DNA of 64,000 bases from Aldehydirespirator sp965116195 (GTDB lineage Bacteria > Actinomycetota > Acidimicrobiia > Acidimicrobiales > Aldehydirespiratoraceae), in assembly GCA_965116195.1 (NCBI GenBank), contig OZ220491.1:2046001-2110000 (forward strand), in the 5' to 3' direction. Every line of letters starts with the position of its first letter. Position 1 is the first letter of the stretch. A model generated the notes under the pieces. It was not told the DNA's origin, ran no database searches, and saw only the letters and a program-made list of their open reading frames with translations. Both the position numbers and the translations under genes were made by a program. Shown here one piece after another: positions 34,590-44,143 of the stretch.

Positions 34590-34916
34590 ACCACGTTGCA
34601 AATAGTCGACACGACCGGACCACCCAGTGGCGCTATTCACTTCAGCAGTGGCGTAACGGCTGGGTGGCCTCAATGTGCGGATTGCCTCACCGTAGGCACT
34701 CCAAGGCACTACCGCTCGAGTGTTTGAACGTGACGATCAGTCATCTCCGAATGGGCATCACGGTAGCCACTTCTGTCATCGTGACTGTCTGGATGCCAGC
34801 TGCGCGTGGCGGGTTCACGGCAGGTAAAGCGCCATGTTGGTGTCCCAAACCCGTTGCCAACCCGAATTTCGTAGTACGATAGGCGGGTGTGGAGTTCCAC
34901 AGGTCGGTATTCTGGC
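34590..34916 (+). other. decayed 3' remnant and conserved flank of the SLH-RCC1 unit
   Basis: Contains out-of-frame remains of a terminal RCC1 repeat (compare the intact ending DLNVRTAAP of gene C) and a roughly 170-bp flank ending near 34850. Related flanks follow gene B (37350-37500) and the detached cassette (38128-38400), showing that a whole unit was copied. Confidence 0.6.
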
Positions 34917-35154
34917 GTGGGTGTAGTCACTCAACCATCTTTCATGCCCATTGAGCACGCCGTCACCGTGATTGATCTTGATCATGATGCCGACCCGCCC
35001 AAGGTGCTCGCCATCGGTCCCGACCACTCCGGCAACCCCCTGGGAAGTAATCTGGCTTGAACTTGCCGACAACATCAAGTTGGTGATTCATGCCATGAAG
35101 CTCCGTCCTGTGTTCCACGACCTGATCCCACAAGCGGAGGAACCGACACCATGA
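34917..35154 (+). pseudogene. frameshifted toxin-like gene (BrnT/DUF4258-like), copy 1
   Basis: By comparison with copy 2, the intact product would read HAIEHAVTVIDLDHDAD, then KVLAIGPDHSGN, LEVIWLELADN and IKLVIHAM.LRPVFHDLIP. In this copy an extra C after CATGCC and an extra G in CCCTGGGAAG break the frame at both ends. The ATGA overlap with the antitoxin start at 35151 is typical of a two-gene toxin-antitoxin operon. The family assignment is from the overall form of such small proteins and is tentative. Confidence 0.6.
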
Positions 35155-35420
35155 ATACCCGTAGGACCAGGACCGGCCGGATCCTGACCGATGCCGACCT
35201 TGACACAATCGCCGACGAGGTCGAGATGACCGGCTACGACATCAAAGAACTAAGAACCCGTCGTCGAGGGCGGCCGGCGATGGGTTCTGGGCCTGCCGAT
35301 GTCGTGCCGGTACGGATCAGTCCCGAACTCAAGGCTGCCATCAAAGCCCGCGCCGAGGCCGAACCCACCACCAGCGAAATCATCCGCCAAGCCATCCGCA
35401 AGTTCCTCCAGGTTGCCTGA
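35151..35420 (+). CDS. ribbon-helix-helix (CopG-type) antitoxin, copy 1
   Basis: 89 aa. ADLDTIADEVEMTGYDIKEL and GRPAMGSGPADVVPVRISPE lead to the RHH segment VRISPELKAAIKARAEAEPT and TSEIIRQAIRKFL at the C-terminus. Typical of the DNA-binding antitoxin of actinobacterial toxin-antitoxin pairs. It overlaps the toxin remnant by ATGA and lies 49 bp upstream of the promoter of gene B. It may now act only as a regulator. Confidence 0.85.
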   Translation: MNTRRTRTGRILTDADLDTIADEVEMTGYDIKELRTRRRGRPAMGSGPADVVPVRISPELKAAIKARAEAEPTTSEIIRQAIRKFLQVA

Positions 35421-35468
35421 GCGCCATACCTGCTGAGATAGACAGACGGTGATGACAGGTGCCCCGAC

Positions 35469-35497
35469 TTGACGCAAGCACCCAGTTCAGGTACCTT
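35469..35497 (+). promoter_or_regulatory. promoter for SLH-RCC1 gene B
   Basis: TTGACG (35469-35474), 17-bp spacer, TACCTT (35492-35497), 40 bp before the leader ORF. Positions and spacer sequence are conserved upstream of gene C. Confidence 0.6.
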
Positions 35498-35536
35498 GCA
35501 CCGGTTCGTACACCAAGAGCCACAAGGAGAGCTTTG

Positions 35537-35665
35537 ATGATGACGTTTGAACACAACACAACACCCCCTCTCACCGGGACGGGTGGCGCAGCACGCAATC
35601 GCAACGAAAGCGCCTGCCACTGCCCCCCTCGGCGGGCCGGGTGCGTTGATGGGGCCCCAGCATAA
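35537..35665 (+). CDS. conserved leader ORF of SLH-RCC1 gene B
   Basis: 42 codons, same start (ATGATGACGTTTGA) and the same AAGGAG as leader A; TAA ends ten bases before gene B. The long C tracts of leaders A and C are replaced by short interrupted runs here (CCCCCTCTC, CCCCCCTC), so this copy would be locked rather than slippage-prone. Confidence 0.55.
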   Translation: MMTFEHNTTPPLTGTGGAARNRNESACHCPPRRAGCVDGAPA

Positions 35666-35675
35666 GCTGACACTC

Positions 35676-37349
35676 ATGCAGCGACCCCGCCGAGGTCGGC
35701 GCTCGCTGTTCAGCGCACTGGCCATCTTGAGCGTTATCGCAGTGGTGCTGTCACCAGCGTCAGCGACGTGGGCCCAGGACGACACCCCGGCCGAGGATGC
35801 GTTCTCCGATGACGACGGCAGTGTGCATGAACCCGCGTTGAACGCGCTCGCAAACCTCGGCTACCTAGCCGGCACAGAATGCGAAGACAACAACATCTGC
35901 CCAACCCGCAACCTGCAACGCTGGGAACTAGCCGTCTGGCTAGGACGAGCCCTCACCAACAACACCGAACCACCAGAAACCACCACCTCACGATTCGAAG
36001 ACGTAAACCCCGCACAATGGTGGGCCGCGCACGTCGAACGCTTCGCCCAACTCCAAATCACCACCGGCTGCAAAACCGAACCCTTGAGCTACTGCCCCTA
36101 CAACTCCGTCACCCGCGCCCAGATGGCCAGCTTCCTCAAACGCGCCTACCAACTACCACAAGCCAACAACATCGGCTTCACAGACATTCAAGGCAACACA
36201 CACGCCGCCAACATCAACGCCCTGGCCGCAGCCAGAATCACCACCGGCTGCAACACCAACCCACTCAACTACTGCCCAACCAAACCCGTCACCCGCGCCC
36301 AAATGGCAACCTTCATCGCCAGAGCCACCGGCCTCATCAACAAACCACCAGTCCCAAAACCACCCTCTACCTACAAAGCCATAAGCACCAGCGGAGACAC
36401 CAACTGCACAATCCGCACCAACGGAACCATCACCTGCTGGGGCAACATCACCACAAACCCACCCCAAGGCACATACAAAACCTTCGCCAACAACAGCCCA
36501 TTCTGCGCAATCCGCACCGACAACACCATCGCATGCTGGGAACCAGCCGACTACTACTTCACTGGGATAAGTGACGTGCCCGACGGCACCTTCAAAATGC
36601 TCACTGTAGGAACATCTCACGCCTGTGGTATCCGCACCAACAACACCGTCACCTGCTGGGGCGACGGCCTAACTTTTGGAGAATCGGCTGGGATCATCTA
36701 TGATCCACCTACTGGTACCTTCAAGACGGTCGCATCTGGCGATTATCATACCTGTGGTATTCGCAGTGACAACACCGTCGAATGCTGGGGTATCTACTTC
36801 AAATGGGACGACGACGAATCCTCGACAGACGCTCGTACCCATGACATACCAGAGGGCGCAGTCAAGTCGATCTCGGTCAGTCGTTCCCATAACTGCGTTG
36901 TTCGGACGAATGATACGATCTATTGTTGGGGTGATCATTTGCACTATGTTGACATCTTCTTTGAGGTGCCCGATGTACCTTCAGGAACGTTCAAAGCGGT
37001 CGCCGCAGGCAGCCTCCACGCTTGCGCTATTCGCAGTAATGATACCGTTGTTTGTTGGAGTCCGCGCTACGACGTCTACGGCGACAGCAGCTTTGACGAA
37101 ATCAGCAAACGGGCAGCGTCACCTGACGGCAAATTCAAGACCATCGCCTTAGCATCAGAGGCCTCTTGTGGTATCCATACGGATGACACTCTTACATGCT
37201 GGGGCGACAACGGCCACGGACAATCAGATGCACCCCAAGGCACCTTCAGAGATATCAGCTTCGGGTACACCCATACTTGCGCTATTCGTACTGACGACAC
37301 CATCACCTGCTGGGGTTACAATGACAAGGGGCAGACAAATGTTCCCTGA
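35676..37349 (+). CDS. secreted SLH-RCC1 repeat protein B
   Basis: 557 aa. Signal peptide MQRPRRGRRSLFSALAILSV with cleavage near ATWA; three Cys-paired SLH-like modules nearly identical to those of A and C; linker PPVPKPPS; eight RCC1 repeats that diverge strongly from A after the second (for example CWEPADYYFTG, YCWGDHLHYVDIFFE). So the anchor is conserved and the exposed propeller varies. A shortened C-terminus is followed by remnant sequence as in A. Confidence 0.88.
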   Translation: MQRPRRGRRSLFSALAILSVIAVVLSPASATWAQDDTPAEDAFSDDDGSVHEPALNALANLGYLAGTECEDNNICPTRNLQRWELAVWLGRALTNNTEPPETTTSRFEDVNPAQWWAAHVERFAQLQITTGCKTEPLSYCPYNSVTRAQMASFLKRAYQLPQANNIGFTDIQGNTHAANINALAAARITTGCNTNPLNYCPTKPVTRAQMATFIARATGLINKPPVPKPPSTYKAISTSGDTNCTIRTNGTITCWGNITTNPPQGTYKTFANNSPFCAIRTDNTIACWEPADYYFTGISDVPDGTFKMLTVGTSHACGIRTNNTVTCWGDGLTFGESAGIIYDPPTGTFKTVASGDYHTCGIRSDNTVECWGIYFKWDDDESSTDARTHDIPEGAVKSISVSRSHNCVVRTNDTIYCWGDHLHYVDIFFEVPDVPSGTFKAVAAGSLHACAIRSNDTVVCWSPRYDVYGDSSFDEISKRAASPDGKFKTIALASEASCGIHTDDTLTCWGDNGHGQSDAPQGTFRDISFGYTHTCAIRTDDTITCWGYNDKGQTNVP

Positions 37350-37386
37350 AACCCGTCGCGAATAGTCGTCACGACTGGACCACCCG

Positions 37387-38233
37387 GTGGTGCTGTTCGG
37401 TTCAGAGGTAGAGCGGTGTGCTGTGTTGACCTCAATGTGCGGATTGCCTCACCGTACGCACCCCAAGGCACTACCCTTTCAAGAGTTTGAACGTATCGAC
37501 AGCAAACCGCCTAAAGGCACCTTCAATGCGATCGCCTCAGGCTATTCTCACGCATGCGCCATAAGTAGCGACAACACCGTCAGATGCTGGGGAGGTTACG
37601 AAGTAGATCAACATGTATACATTGATGCCAGCATCGAATTGCCAGATGACAAATTCAAGACGATCAGCATTAGCGACGAACATAACTGCGGAGTTCATCT
37701 TGACGGCACTGTCGATTGTTGGGGTCAATATCCGTATCCGCATTCGTGGAGTACACCCCTTGATCTGATTAGCACACCCACCGGAACCCCAGGCACCTTC
37801 AAGACTATTGCCTCAAGCTCCGACCGCGCCTGTGGTATTCGCACCAACAACACTGTTACCTGTTGGAGCAATTTTTTTTTCTACGAACAAGTAGCATCAC
37901 CAGACGGCGAATTCAAGGCTATTACCGTAGGCAGTTCTCACAATTGTGGTATTCACCTGAACAACACTCTTACCTGCTGGGGCAACAACGACAGCGGACA
38001 ATCTGATGCACCCGACGGTACCTTCAAATATGTCACACTCGGGTATAGCCATACATGCGCCATTCGCACGGACGGCACCATCACCTGCTGGGGTGACAAT
38101 GAACACGGGCAAACAAGTGTTTCTTAAGACACATCACACCATCGTCACAAATGGCTCCAGCAATTGCGCTATTCGGATCAGCGGTGGAATAGGTTGCTGG
38201 AGCCGCCCTAATGTGCGAACGGCTTCACCATGA
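37387..38233 (+). pseudogene. detached RCC1 cassette (five repeats) without signal or SLH part
   Basis: The frame to 38127 encodes five RCC1 repeats homologous to the C-terminal half of protein A (shared PPKGTFNAI, ELPDDKFKTIS, SPDGEFKAITVG, DAPDGTFK). The terminal repeat (SSNCAIRISGGIGCWS, ending PNVRTASP) is present in a second frame to 38233. There is no start region, RBS or signal peptide. It looks like a silent donor cassette or a decayed gene. Confidence 0.75.
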
Positions 38234-38449
38234 GCACCATACAGCATCCGCGCTCAAGAGTTTGAACGCGACAATGAGTCGTCTCTGGATACGGCAACGG
38301 TGCTGGATGCGGCAAACCGGTAACCGTTACTGCTTGGATGCCAACTGTGCGTGATGAGTTCACGGGTAGGCACAGTGATCTTGGTGTCGCCTGTACGGAG
38401 CCGTCGTGAGCCGAGTTGTGCGTCCTGCGAGGGTGGCGTTTCGACAGAG
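38234..38449. other. flank of the detached cassette
   Basis: Homologous to the flank after gene A (CAAGAGTTTGAACG..., GATGCCAACTGTGCGTGATG versus GATGCCAGCTGCGCGTGGCG). No gene is seen. Confidence 0.5.
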
Positions 38450-40105
38450 TTATCTGGGGTGGTAGCGGGCGGTGCGGCGTGTTCCGTGCATGAAGAGCAG
38501 GTTTTTCTCGACCATGTTGCGCAACAGGCGTGAGGCTTGATCGGGGGTGAGCCTGCACAATTCGGCGGCTTCGCTCCTGGCAATGGAGCCATGCGCTGTC
38601 ACATATGTGAGTACCATCTGCTCCTGTTGGATGGATGTGAAGCCGCGATTGCGTGCGTATGCGGCCGGTTCACCGATCTGCTGATACAGACCAGGCGAAC
38701 AGTGGTAGGTACGCCCCCTGCCTTGCCCACGGGCCTCCAGGTATCCGCGCTCAACCAGTTTGTTGAGTATTGAACGCGCTTCTGCACCCGAAACTTGCAG
38801 CAGCTGAATGGCACGGTCTGTTGCGATGTGCTCTTCTGACCACACTTCGTGGAGAATCTGAAGTGTCGAGAGTGCCAGTGGTCTGTCGTTACGCGCTTGG
38901 TGAGCCGCAAAGACCGCAAGTTCACGTCTTGCATCCAATCCCCCCAACCTTACTTCGACCCACGAGTTGTTTGAACGTAAATAGTCGGGTTGTGACCGAC
39001 CTGACTCAAGTTGTGCCCTGTATACTTGGTTGATACCCCGGCCTGTTCGCTCCACAAGTCCAGCCCGTTTGAACGCCTCGGCAATCCGAGGGTTACGCGC
39101 CTGTGGCGGCGCGGTCAGCAGGTTGTCAATGGTGATACCGTAAGGGAATCTGCCGGGACTACTCACAGAAAGCGTAGTATCTTCCACTGCGACACGAACC
39201 TGGCCTCTCGTAGAGTAGTCACGATGAACCAGAGCGTTGGCAATCAACTCCCGAACTGCGACCTTTGAGTAGCGAGGAAGGCCCAGTCTGAAGAGCCCGT
39301 CTAGTACTTCATCCTCCGGGTTGTAGGGTTGCACAGCGTCAACCAGATCCAACATTGCTTTGATCAACGGGACTTGCAGGTTGCGATTGACCTGCACTGC
39401 GTCAAGAGAACCCAGCACCTGGAACACGACCTCATGAGTGGGCGCAAATCGTTCCAGCACCTCTTGAGTACCGAAAACAAGAGCCGCGCCCAATGTCGGG
39501 ACATCGCTGCCGGACAGGAACCCGAGAGCAGCGAGCAGGTCACGGTCCGAACAGGTGGACAGAACCGTGTCACCACCACCTTTGGCCAGAGAGCGAAAGC
39601 GATCCAACTCCCCCGGGTCCAGGTCGGTGATGTGCAGATCATTCAGAGGCAGCGTTGACAGGTCGTGTCCGCCGAGCAGGCTGTCACGCGTCTGAACCTC
39701 GTGGGGGTGCATCGGCCGGCATTCAGGCTTGCCATGGACATCCGTGGCTCTACGTAGATAACGACCGGAGGTGGTCGCGACGACGGTTCGTGATCTGGGC
39801 ACGTGGACAACCAACACCTCCTTGTCGTTGAGATGCTCAATGGTGACATCAACAGCGAGGGCGGGTGCGGTCTTGTTGGCGACCAACGCCACGATGCGAT
39901 GATCATGGGCAACGCCACCAGCATGCCGAGGTGGGACTCCGAGGACATTGCCCACGTCGTCCACACCGATGATCAGCAAGCCACCGTCACCGTTGCTGAG
40001 ACACACAACCGCCTCAACGATCGCATCATCATTGGGGTCGCTCTTGAACTCAACCTCATAGGTCTCGCCCCGAGCAACAAGCGCACGAACATCGGTGGTC
40101 ACCAC
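38450..40105 (-). CDS. AlbA_2 (Schlafen-like AAA_4) ATP-binding regulator
   Basis: 551 aa. N-terminal AlbA_2 domain (ETYEVEFKSD, VCLSNGDGGLLIIGVDDVGNVLG, about 13-55), a middle region with the HATPase_c_4 signature VRELIANALVHRDYSTRGQV and SPGRFPYGI, GRGINQV, then two winged-helix segments near the C-terminus (TDRAIQLLQVSGAEARSILNKL and ARSEAAELCRLTPDQASRLL). Such proteins are putative regulators or nucleic-acid-dependent enzymes often found in variable regions. It is transcribed against the surface-protein array and separates the cassette from gene C. Confidence 0.85.
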   Translation of the reverse strand: MVTTDVRALVARGETYEVEFKSDPNDDAIVEAVVCLSNGDGGLLIIGVDDVGNVLGVPPRHAGGVAHDHRIVALVANKTAPALAVDVTIEHLNDKEVLVVHVPRSRTVVATTSGRYLRRATDVHGKPECRPMHPHEVQTRDSLLGGHDLSTLPLNDLHITDLDPGELDRFRSLAKGGGDTVLSTCSDRDLLAALGFLSGSDVPTLGAALVFGTQEVLERFAPTHEVVFQVLGSLDAVQVNRNLQVPLIKAMLDLVDAVQPYNPEDEVLDGLFRLGLPRYSKVAVRELIANALVHRDYSTRGQVRVAVEDTTLSVSSPGRFPYGITIDNLLTAPPQARNPRIAEAFKRAGLVERTGRGINQVYRAQLESGRSQPDYLRSNNSWVEVRLGGLDARRELAVFAAHQARNDRPLALSTLQILHEVWSEEHIATDRAIQLLQVSGAEARSILNKLVERGYLEARGQGRGRTYHCSPGLYQQIGEPAAYARNRGFTSIQQEQMVLTYVTAHGSIARSEAAELCRLTPDQASRLLRNMVEKNLLFMHGTRRTARYHPR

Positions 40106-40163
40106 CAGTACTGTAACAACAGCGTCAGCGTTTAACGCACCCTTTTAACGCTTTAGCCTTTCA

Positions 40164-40191
40164 GGTATAACTTTGCGTATAGTTTTGTTAA
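40164..40191 (-). promoter_or_regulatory. candidate promoter of the AlbA_2 gene
   Basis: On the minus strand TTAACA (40186-40191), 16-bp spacer, TATACC (40164-40169), within a locally AT-rich stretch 59 bp upstream of the start. Several GTTAA words are nearby. Confidence 0.4.
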
Positions 40192-40354
40192 GTGTAGCTA
40201 ATCTCACGGCTGTTAGCGAACCCCCAGACGGGCAATCCGGAAAACGGACTCAAGCAGTGGCCCACACCGGTTGTCAACGCTGACAAAGTGGCGGTAGACC
40301 TGAGTGTCGTAGTACGATAGACGGGCGTGTAGTTCCACAGGTCGGCATTCAGGC

Positions 40355-40592
40355 ATGGGTGTAGGTGACTCAACTATCTTTCATGCCATTGAGCACGCCG
40401 TCACGGTGATTGATCTTGACCATGATGCCGACCCTGCCCAAGGTGTTCGCCATCGGTCCCGACCACTACGGCAACCTCCCGGAAGTAATCTGGCTTGAAC
40501 TTGCCGACAACATCAAGTTGGTGATTCATGCCATGAGGCTCGGTCCGGTGTTCCACGACCTGATCCCACAAGGGGAGGAACCGACACCATGA
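40355..40592 (+). pseudogene. frameshifted toxin-like gene, copy 2
   Basis: Starts ATGGGTGTAGGTGAC and reads STIFHAIEHAVTVIDLDHDAD; one extra base in CCTGCCCAAGG then breaks the frame, which resumes for EVIWLELADNIKLVIHAM to a TGA that overlaps an ATG. The lesion differs from that in copy 1, so the two toxins were lost independently. An inverted repeat TTGTCA-ACGC-TGACAA at 40271-40286 lies upstream. Confidence 0.6.
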
Positions 40593-40772
40593 ACACCCGC
40601 AAGTTGGTGATTCATGCCATGAGGCTCCGTCCTGCGTTCCACGACCTGATCCCACAAGGGGAGGAACCGACACCATGAACACCCGCAAGTTGGTGATTCA
40701 TGCCATGAGGCTCCGTCCTGCGTTCCACGACCTGATCCCACAAGGGGAGGAACCGACACCATGAACACCCGC
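40515..40772 (+). repeat. three 86-bp units that triplicate the toxin end/antitoxin start
   Basis: AAGTTGGTGATTCATGCCAT begins units at 40515, 40601 and 40687. Each unit ends with GGGGAGGAACCGACACCATG and the first antitoxin codons. Thus three RBS-ATG sites stand in tandem (40589, 40675, 40761); only the third leads into the full antitoxin, while the first two read 29 codons to a TGA overlapping the next ATG. Confidence 0.92.
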
Positions 40773-41033
40773 AAGACCAAGACCGGCCGGATCCTGACCG
40801 ACGCTGACCTTGACACAATCGCTGACGAGGTCGAGATGACCGACTACGACATCAAAGAACTAAAGACCTCTCGTCGCGGGCGGTCGGCGATGGGTTCTGG
40901 GCCTGCCGATATTGTGCCAGTACGGATCAGTCCCGAACTCAAGGCTGCCATCGAAGCCCGCGCCGAAGCCGACCACACCACCACCAGCGAAATCATCCGC
41001 CAAGCCATCCGCAAGTTCCTCAAGGTTACCTGA
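40761..41033 (+). CDS. ribbon-helix-helix (CopG-type) antitoxin, copy 2
   Basis: 90 aa, nearly identical to copy 1 at 35151 (ADLDTIADEVEMTDYDIKEL; VRISPELKAAIEARAEADHT; TSEIIRQAIRKFLKV). Its start region is the third of three tandem copies. It is intact while its toxin partner is broken. It lies 49 bp upstream of the promoter of gene C, the same relation as copy 1 to gene B. Confidence 0.85.
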   Translation: MNTRKTKTGRILTDADLDTIADEVEMTDYDIKELKTSRRGRSAMGSGPADIVPVRISPELKAAIEARAEADHTTTSEIIRQAIRKFLKVT

Positions 41034-41081
41034 GCGCGATGCCTGCTGAGGTAGACAGACGGTGGTGACAGGTGCCCCGAC

Positions 41082-41110
41082 TTGACGCATGCTCACAGTT
41101 CAGGTATCTT
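41082..41110 (+). promoter_or_regulatory. promoter for SLH-RCC1 gene C
   Basis: TTGACG (41082-41087), 17-bp spacer, TATCTT (41105-41110), 40 bp before the leader ORF; matches the box of gene B. Confidence 0.62.
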
Positions 41111-41149
41111 GCACCGGTTCGTACACCAAGAGCCACAAGGAGAGCTTTG

Positions 41150-41278
41150 ATGATGACGTTTGAACATAACAAAACAGCGGCCCCCCCCCCCTCACCGGGA
41201 CGGGTGGCGCAGCACACGATCGCAACGAACGCGCCTGCCACTACACCCCCCCCCCCCGGGTGGGGTGGCTCAGCATAA
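41150..41278 (+). CDS. conserved leader ORF of SLH-RCC1 gene C, with C11 and C12 tracts
   Basis: 42 codons, ATGATGACGTTTGA after AAGGAG, TAA ten bases before gene C. C11 (41181-41191) and C12 (41246-41257) lie in frame. As in leader A, a one-base contraction would fuse it to the main reading frame. Confidence 0.6.
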   Translation: MMTFEHNKTAAPPPSPGRVAQHTIATNAPATTPPPPGWGGSA

Positions 41279-41288
41279 ACTGACACTC

Positions 41289-43961
41289 ATGCAACGACCC
41301 CGCCGAGGTCGGCGCTCGCTGCTCAGCGCACTGGCCACACTCAGCGTTCTCGCAGTGGTGCTGTCACCAGCATCTGCCGTGCGGGCACAAGACGACACCC
41401 CAGCCGAGGATGCGTTCTCCGATGACGACGGCAGTGTGCATGAACCGGCGTTGAACGCGCTCGCAGACCTCGGATACCTGGCCGGCACAGAATGCGAAGA
41501 CAACAACATCTGCCCAACCCGCAACCTGCAACGCTGGGAACTAGCCGTCTGGCTAGGCCGAGCACTCACCAACAACACCGAACCACCAGAAACCACCACC
41601 TCACGCTTCGAAGACGTCAACCCCGCGCAATGGTGGGCCGCGCATGTGGAACGCTTCGCCGAACTCGAAATCACCACCGGCTGCAAAACCGAACCCTTGA
41701 GCTACTGCCCCTACAACTCCGTCACCCGCGCCCAGATGGCCAGCTTCCTCAAACGCGCCTACCAACTCCCACAAGCCAACAACATCGGCTTCACAGACAT
41801 TCAAGGCAACACACACGCCGCCAACATCAACGCCCTAGCCGCAGCCAGAATCACCACCGGCTGCAACACCAACCCACTCAACTACTGCCCAACCAAACCC
41901 GTCACCCGCGCCCAAATGGCCACCTTCATCGCCAGAGCCACCGGCCTCGTCGACAAACCACCAACACCAAAACCACCCACAACCTACAAAACCATAAGCA
42001 CCAGCCGAGACACCAACTGCGCAATCCGCACCAACGGAACCATCACCTGCTGGGGCAACAATGACTACGGACAAGCCGAAGCACCCCAAGGCACATACAA
42101 AGCCTTCGCCAACAACGGGCCCGAATGCGCCATACGTACTGATGACACTGTCACCTGCTGGATTCGTGACTATGCCAGTACGCCCACCGGACAGTTCAAG
42201 ACTGTTACTGCCGGCAGCGATCACGCGTGTGGCATCCGCACAGATGACACCATCATCTGCTGGGGCAATCGCCAGCCATACATTTACCCCACTGCAGAAG
42301 GAGACGTAGAGATCGCTGTCGAGACGCCACAAGGTACCTTCAAGACTGTCACCTCAGGCCGCAATCATACGTGCGCTATTCGCACTGATGATACAGCCGT
42401 GTGCTGGGGTGCTTATTCAGGTTGGTTCTATCACGATGCCAGTGATCCCGTTGATGGCAAATTCAAAGAAATCAAGATTAACGGCACGCACAATTGCGGC
42501 ATCCGCCTTGATAACAGTGTCTTCTGTTGGGGCTTACTGATAGAAGGAACTGCTGAAGGCGAACCATCCACTGGACCTACAGGAACTTTCAAGTCCATCG
42601 CCGTTGGTAGCTGGCACGCGTGCGGCATACGTAGCGATGACACCATCACCTGCTGGGGTGACGACTTCATCCTTGCGAACAACTTCTACGGACAGACCGA
42701 CGCTCCTACAGGCAAGTTCAAAACCATAGCCGCAGGACATACACGCACATGCGCGATACGCACTGACAACACAATCACCTGCTGGGGTGCCAACGCATAT
42801 GACCAGACAGAAACACCCACAGGCACATTCAAAGATGTCACGCTCGGATTCAGCCACACTTGCGCTATTCGCACCGACGACACCATCACCTGCTGGGGCG
42901 GCAATAACTATGGACAGTCCAACACAACTCCCAGTGAATATACGACCATAACTGCAGGCGAGGAACACGCTTGTGCACTCACCAGCGACAACAATCTCAC
43001 CTGCTGGGCAACCTCTCGAGGTTCAGTCGATAACCATTTGGATGCACCAACTGGCACCATGTCGAGCGTGTTCGTATCAGGAGATAACACGTGCGCCATA
43101 CGCCCAGATGCGTCGATCACATGCTGGGGAAATGGCTACTACGGTCGGCCGGTAGACGCGCCCGCAGGAAGTTACAAGACAATCACACAAGTCAAGGCCG
43201 AATACGGGGCTGACAACAGTTGTGCGATTCGCAGTGACGACACTCTGATCTGCTGGGACACGCAAGGAGATGCTGAAGACACGCCTACTGATAAGTTCAA
43301 ATCCGTTGTATTCGGGAATTCTCACTCGTGCGGACTGCGCACAGATGACACAATCACCTGCTGGGGCACCAGCAACTACAGACGGTCCGGACAAGCCGAT
43401 GCCCCCACAGGCACATTCAAAGCCGTCACCGCTGGCTCGTACCATAGTTGTGCGATCCGTACAGATGACACCATCACCTGCTGGGGAGACAATGACAGCG
43501 GGCAAACAAACGCTCCCTCAGGCACTTACAAAACCGTCATCACGTCAGATATCCACAACTGCGCGATCCGTACAGATGACACCGTAACGTGCTGGGGCTA
43601 CAATGACCACGGACAAACTGACGCACCTGCAGGGAAGTTCGAGAGTATCGCTTCAAGACAGACCTTCAATTGCGGACTGCGCATTGATGGCACCGTCACG
43701 TGTTGGGGTCGAACCGACGGGGGGCTAGCAGATACCCCCGCAGGCACCTTCAAGAGTCTCACGATCGGATGGAGCCACGCTTGCGCCATTCGCACCGACA
43801 ATACCATTGCATGCTGGGGTGACAATGACGACGGACAGGCAAATGCTCCTTCAGGCACCTTCAAAACCATCGTCACGAATCAAGCCACCAATTGCGCTAT
43901 TCGCAGCGATGGCGGAGTGGTTTGCTGGGGCGACCTCAACGTGCGAACCGCCGCACCATGA
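41289..43961 (+). CDS. secreted SLH-RCC1 repeat protein C (17 repeats)
   Basis: 890 aa, the longest member. Signal peptide MQRPRRGRRSLLSALATLSV, cleavage near AVRA; three Cys-paired SLH-like modules; linker PPTPKPPT; then 17 RCC1 repeats, each with two Cys (pattern C-A/G-IR-x-DDTITCWG). It keeps the terminal repeat ending in CWGDLNVRTAAP that is lost from A and B, so it is closest to the ancestral form. Seventeen repeats could make two propellers plus extra blades. Confidence 0.9.
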   Translation: MQRPRRGRRSLLSALATLSVLAVVLSPASAVRAQDDTPAEDAFSDDDGSVHEPALNALADLGYLAGTECEDNNICPTRNLQRWELAVWLGRALTNNTEPPETTTSRFEDVNPAQWWAAHVERFAELEITTGCKTEPLSYCPYNSVTRAQMASFLKRAYQLPQANNIGFTDIQGNTHAANINALAAARITTGCNTNPLNYCPTKPVTRAQMATFIARATGLVDKPPTPKPPTTYKTISTSRDTNCAIRTNGTITCWGNNDYGQAEAPQGTYKAFANNGPECAIRTDDTVTCWIRDYASTPTGQFKTVTAGSDHACGIRTDDTIICWGNRQPYIYPTAEGDVEIAVETPQGTFKTVTSGRNHTCAIRTDDTAVCWGAYSGWFYHDASDPVDGKFKEIKINGTHNCGIRLDNSVFCWGLLIEGTAEGEPSTGPTGTFKSIAVGSWHACGIRSDDTITCWGDDFILANNFYGQTDAPTGKFKTIAAGHTRTCAIRTDNTITCWGANAYDQTETPTGTFKDVTLGFSHTCAIRTDDTITCWGGNNYGQSNTTPSEYTTITAGEEHACALTSDNNLTCWATSRGSVDNHLDAPTGTMSSVFVSGDNTCAIRPDASITCWGNGYYGRPVDAPAGSYKTITQVKAEYGADNSCAIRSDDTLICWDTQGDAEDTPTDKFKSVVFGNSHSCGLRTDDTITCWGTSNYRRSGQADAPTGTFKAVTAGSYHSCAIRTDDTITCWGDNDSGQTNAPSGTYKTVITSDIHNCAIRTDDTVTCWGYNDHGQTDAPAGKFESIASRQTFNCGLRIDGTVTCWGRTDGGLADTPAGTFKSLTIGWSHACAIRTDNTIACWGDNDDGQANAPSGTFKTIVTNQATNCAIRSDGGVVCWGDLNVRTAAP

Positions 43962-44143
43962 GCATTGTGCGGCGCTACGGGAAGCCACAGAGCCTCCTGG
44001 GTAACTGGATGTCAAGGTCTCTTCGGTAGTCGCGCGACTTGCCGAGACAGATGAGCGACAATAACTGGTACCACGACTGGATGACTGCCCCCAGTCCGAT
44101 GACACGCCCAGGTTTGTACACCAAGAAGCAAAGGAACGCTTCG
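43962..44143. other. gap with degenerate upstream region of an SLH-RCC1 relic
   Basis: No gene. It resembles the antitoxin-to-leader region of genes B and C (TTTGTACACCAAGAAGC versus TCGTACACCAAGAGCC) without a clear -35/-10 pair. Confidence 0.4.
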
